This document shows, piece after piece, positions 5,818 to 8,000 of a DNA stretch of 8,000 nt. Below the pieces are notes generated by a model that was given only the letters and a program-made list of their open reading frames with translations, was not told where the DNA came from and made no database searches. Position 1 is the stretch's first letter, and every line of letters starts with the position of its first letter. The translations under genes and the position numbers were made by a program. This stretch comes from Rubrobacter sp. (lineage in GTDB: Bacteria; Actinomycetota; Rubrobacteria; Rubrobacterales; Rubrobacteraceae). The stretch lies in contig JACDFX010000057.1 of NCBI GenBank assembly GCA_013815575.1, positions 1-8,000 on the forward strand. Reading direction: 5' to 3'.

Positions 5818-7160
5818 AAGTCCTCCCTCCCGGCCGCCTCGACGACCCGCGCGACCTCCGCGCAGACCTCCCGGCACGCCGCCTCGTCCTCGTGCTCCAC
5901 CATAACCCTAACCACCGGCTCCGTCCCGCTCGGCCTGAGCAGGATCCGCCCCCGGTCACCAAGTTGCCCCTCTGCATCGGCCACGGCCCTCTCGACCTCG
6001 CCCAGCGCGGCTACGGTCTTCGCGGATCTCTGCCCGCCCACCGCGACGTTTATGAGCGTCTGAGGATACACGTCCATGATCGTAGCAAGCTCCGAGAGCC
6101 CTTTCCCGCTGCGGACCATCACGTCCAGTAAGGCGAGCGCCGTCACCAGCCCGTCGCCCGTCGTAACGTACTCCGAGAGTATGACGTGGCCGGACTGCTC
6201 CCCGCCGACGGACGCCCCACCCCGCAGCATCTCCTCCGCCACGTGCCTGTCACCCACGGGGGTAACCACGTAGGGAATACGCATCTCGTCCATGGCCTTG
6301 AAGAAACCGAGGTTGCTCATCACGGTGACGACGACCCCGCCGCCGAGCGCCCCGCGCTCCCTCAGGTCGCGGGCGAGGATGGCGAGTATTTTGTCCCCAT
6401 CCACGACGTTACCCCGCTCGTCCACGGCCAGCACCCGGTCTGCGTCCCCGTCGAAGGCGAACGCGACGTCGTGCCCCGAAGCGTCCAGCCTTCCGACGTG
6501 GGTGGACCCGCAGCCCTCGTTTATGTTCGTGCCCGTCGGATCGGCCCCGACCACCGTCACCTCGGCTCCGAGACGTCCCAACGCCTCGGGTGCGGCCCTG
6601 TACGCCGCGCCGTTGGCGCAGTCGAGCAGGACCCTCATGCCGCTGGCGTTCGGGCTCAACCGCTTCAGGGCCTCCCCCACGTACAGGCCTGCCGCGTCGT
6701 CGAGGGTCTCGACCGCGCCGATGCCGTCTCCGGTGGGGCGCGGGACTTCGGCCCCGGTCCCCTCCTCGATCTCACGCTCCGTCTCAAGCGGAAGCTTCCG
6801 GCCCTCGCCGGAGAAGAACTTGATGCCGTTGTCCGGATAGGGGTTGTGGGACGCGCTGACGACGGCCGCCGCTGTCGCCCCGAAACCGGGCGCGAGGGCG
6901 GCCACACCGGGCGTCGGGATGACGCCGAGATCCACCACGCGGGCGCCCCCTGCGGAGAGACCCGCGGCCAGGGCGCCAGAGAGCATCCCGCCAGAGATGC
7001 GGGTGTCCCGTCCCACGAGGACGGTACCGCCGAAAACGCCGGCGGCCGCGAGGCCCAGGCGCAGGGCGTCCTCGGGCTTGAGGTCCCTGTTGGCGACACC
7101 GCGCACCCCGTCCGTACCGAAGGCGATGTTCCGCGCCCGGCGCTCCTCGGGTCTTTTCAA
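5814..7160 (-). CDS. glmM: Phosphoglucosamine mutase
   Basis: GlmM interconverts glucosamine-6-phosphate and glucosamine-1-phosphate, feeding UDP-GlcNAc and peptidoglycan synthesis in the cytoplasm. From the chosen TTG the protein has 448 residues, the usual size. Domain marks in order are FGTDGVRG (14–21), the active-site phosphoserine loop SASHNP with S104, the Mg-binding DGDADR (237–242), the sugar-binding GEQSGH (320–325), and the phosphate-binding RPSGTEP (409–415). SASHNP with GEQSGH favours GlmM over ManB/Pgm relatives. A GTG two codons earlier (7166) is also in frame, but it is embedded in the SD sequence itself, so TTG with 5-nt spacing is preferred. The gap to the GNAT gene is 13 nt, and the DUF429 gene overlaps its stop by 4 nt. 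rpsI–glmM proximity is common in actinobacteria. Confidence 0.97.
   Translation of the reverse strand: MKRPEERRARNIAFGTDGVRGVANRDLKPEDALRLGLAAAGVFGGTVLVGRDTRISGGMLSGALAAGLSAGGARVVDLGVIPTPGVAALAPGFGATAAAVVSASHNPYPDNGIKFFSGEGRKLPLETEREIEEGTGAEVPRPTGDGIGAVETLDDAAGLYVGEALKRLSPNASGMRVLLDCANGAAYRAAPEALGRLGAEVTVVGADPTGTNINEGCGSTHVGRLDASGHDVAFAFDGDADRVLAVDERGNVVDGDKILAILARDLRERGALGGGVVVTVMSNLGFFKAMDEMRIPYVVTPVGDRHVAEEMLRGGASVGGEQSGHVILSEYVTTGDGLVTALALLDVMVRSGKGLSELATIMDVYPQTLINVAVGGQRSAKTVAALGEVERAVADAEGQLGDRGRILLRPSGTEPVVRVMVEHEDEAACREVCAEVARVVEAAGREDF
5822..5831 (-). promoter_or_regulatory. Double Shine-Dalgarno tract deciding the TTG start of the DUF429 gene
   Basis: Read on the minus strand this is GGGAGGGAGG, two overlapping SD cores placed 4 and 8 nt before the TTG at 5817. 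It lies within the last codons of glmM, which couples the two genes. It supports TTG over upstream in-frame GTG or ATG options that would overlap glmM by over 60 nt. Confidence 0.65.
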
Positions 7161-7170
7161 GATCACCTCC
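7161..7170 (-). promoter_or_regulatory. glmM: Extended Shine-Dalgarno sequence of glmM
   Basis: Read on the minus strand this is GGAGGTGATC, fully complementary to the canonical 3' end of bacterial 16S rRNA over 10 nt. It ends directly before the TTG at 7160, placing the GGAGG core 5 nt from that codon. The GTG inside it (7166–7164) is therefore too close to be the start. The unusual strength may offset the weak TTG codon. Confidence 0.75.
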
Positions 7171-7173
7171 CGG

Positions 7174-7608
7174 TCAGTCTCCCTTGGGGTCGGAATATAT
7201 CCTGAACCCGACCTGTTCCCTGTGCTCGAAGGACCTGTAGAAGTTCAGGCCTTCGTCCGAAGACGTGAGGTCCATGCGCCTGGCCCCCACCCTGGCGAAG
7301 GCCTCTTGCACGAGCCCTCTGCCGACACCCCTCCGGCGCCACTTTTCGTCGACCGCGAGCAGGCCGAGGTGCGCCTGGAAGACGCCGTCGTTGAAGATCT
7401 GTGCGAACCCGACGACCTCGCCGGTATCTCGCGCCACGGCCATTATCGCCGTCACCCCGGGCGCGGTCAGGGACCTGAGGGTGAGATGCTGGTCGTAGCC
7501 GAAGTTGTCCCATTCGAGCGAACGGCAGATCCCGACGACCCCGCAGAGATGCGACCCCGCGTCGAACGCTTCGTAGATTACGGACGAGCTTCTCTCCTCG
7601 GACTTCAC
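7174..7608 (-). CDS. GNAT-family N-acetyltransferase
   Basis: This 144-residue, single-domain protein has the GNAT fold, which transfers an acetyl group from acetyl-CoA to an amine. The acetyl-CoA pyrophosphate loop is RRRGVGRGL (91–99), preceded by the strand HLGLLAVDEKW (80–90). Downstream, GLNFYRSFEHREQVGF (120–135) matches the FY...GF end of the fold. Central strands include AIMAVARDTGEVVGFAQIF (54–72). The start is GTG with only a weak G-rich tract upstream. It lies 82 nt after rpsI, with hairpins between, and 13 nt before glmM. The substrate cannot be inferred: ribosomal protein, amino sugar or small-molecule acetylation are all possible, and no RimI-specific signature is evident. Confidence 0.9.
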   Translation of the reverse strand: MKSEERSSSVIYEAFDAGSHLCGVVGICRSLEWDNFGYDQHLTLRSLTAPGVTAIMAVARDTGEVVGFAQIFNDGVFQAHLGLLAVDEKWRRRGVGRGLVQEAFARVGARRMDLTSSDEGLNFYRSFEHREQVGFRIYSDPKGD

Positions 7609-7631
7609 GCTGGCCCCCGTTTGAGCGCAGA

Positions 7632-7660
7632 CGAGCCCTTCCGGGTCGTGGAAGGGCTCG
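7632..7660 (-). terminator. 11-bp stem-loop between rpsI and the GNAT gene
   Basis: CGAGCCCTTCC (7632–7642) pairs perfectly with GGAAGGGCTCG (7650–7660) around a 7-nt loop. It lies about 30 nt after the rpsI stop and 24 nt before the GNAT start. No T tract follows on the minus strand, so it more likely acts as a partial terminator, pause, or mRNA-protecting structure that lowers expression of the downstream genes relative to the ribosomal protein gene. Confidence 0.5.
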
Positions 7661-7666
7661 CCGGGT

Positions 7667-7683
7667 GAAGCGTCTCCCGCTTC
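7667..7683 (-). other. Second small stem-loop after rpsI
   Basis: GAAGCG (7667–7672) pairs with CGCTTC (7678–7683) around a 5-nt loop. It is the first structure a minus-strand transcript meets, 7 nt after the rpsI stop and just before the 11-bp stem-loop. Together they make a tandem hairpin pair. Six base pairs alone are modest support. Confidence 0.35.
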
Positions 7684-7690
7684 GGCGCCT

Positions 7691-8000
<310 letters not shown>

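Noticed and set aside
5818..5877. A 20-residue N-terminal extension of the DUF429 protein.
   Set aside because: It overlaps the glmM 3' end, is Arg/Gly-rich and not family-like. The TTG with a double SD tract and the TTGA overlap explains the start better.
5095..6063. Plus-strand 322-codon open frame across the DUF429 gene and the glmM 3' end.
   Set aside because: Spans two genes antisense and has no motif or plausible start context.
6186..7205. Plus-strand 339-codon open frame opposite glmM.
   Set aside because: Long only because GC-rich antisense codons rarely form stops. No domain is visible and glmM is certain.

Overview
This window is a compact block of bacterial housekeeping genes. 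Every convincing gene lies on the minus strand, so transcription runs from position 8000 toward 1. High GC content, dense packing, very frequent GTG and TTG starts, and the rpsI–glmM and hisF–hisI–trpE gene orders all suggest an actinobacterium. The fused hisIE and the phospholipid and fatty-alcohol genes would fit a deep-branching Rubrobacter-like lineage. That placement is inferred from style and gene order; no database comparison was possible.

In transcription order, the window opens with the 5'-truncated ribosomal protein S9 gene (rpsI). An 82-nt spacer with two tandem stem-loops follows. Next come a GNAT acetyltransferase, glmM (phosphoglucosamine mutase, cell-wall precursor synthesis), a DUF429-type RNase H-fold protein, hisF, an isochorismatase-family hydrolase, the bifunctional hisIE, and trpE. 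From the GNAT gene to trpE the genes are separated by 13 nt or less, or overlap by 4–17 nt. They therefore look like one translationally coupled operon joining amino-sugar, histidine and tryptophan synthesis.

A 465-nt gap (1020–1484) separates trpE from the last pair of genes. It is the only substantial non-coding stretch. It holds a plausible plus-strand promoter, a strong 15-bp GC-rich hairpin followed by a short T run, and a structured stretch of about 105 nt between them. This is a candidate small RNA or attenuator-like transcript pointing toward the 3' end of trpE. A TATACT hexamer just upstream of plsY suggests a leaderless or nearly leaderless plsY mRNA.

The window ends with plsY (acyl-phosphate:glycerol-3-phosphate acyltransferase). 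Its stop codon directly abuts the GTG start of a gene encoding a fatty acyl-CoA reductase-like SDR protein, truncated by the window edge. This pairing hints at coupled phospholipid and fatty-aldehyde or fatty-alcohol metabolism.

I saw no mobile element, CRISPR array, tRNA or rRNA. The coding content is mostly ordinary. The best leads are the orphan structured RNA at about 1154–1294, the plsY–reductase coupling, the accessory hydrolase and DUF429 genes inside the his/trp operon, and several informative start-site signals.
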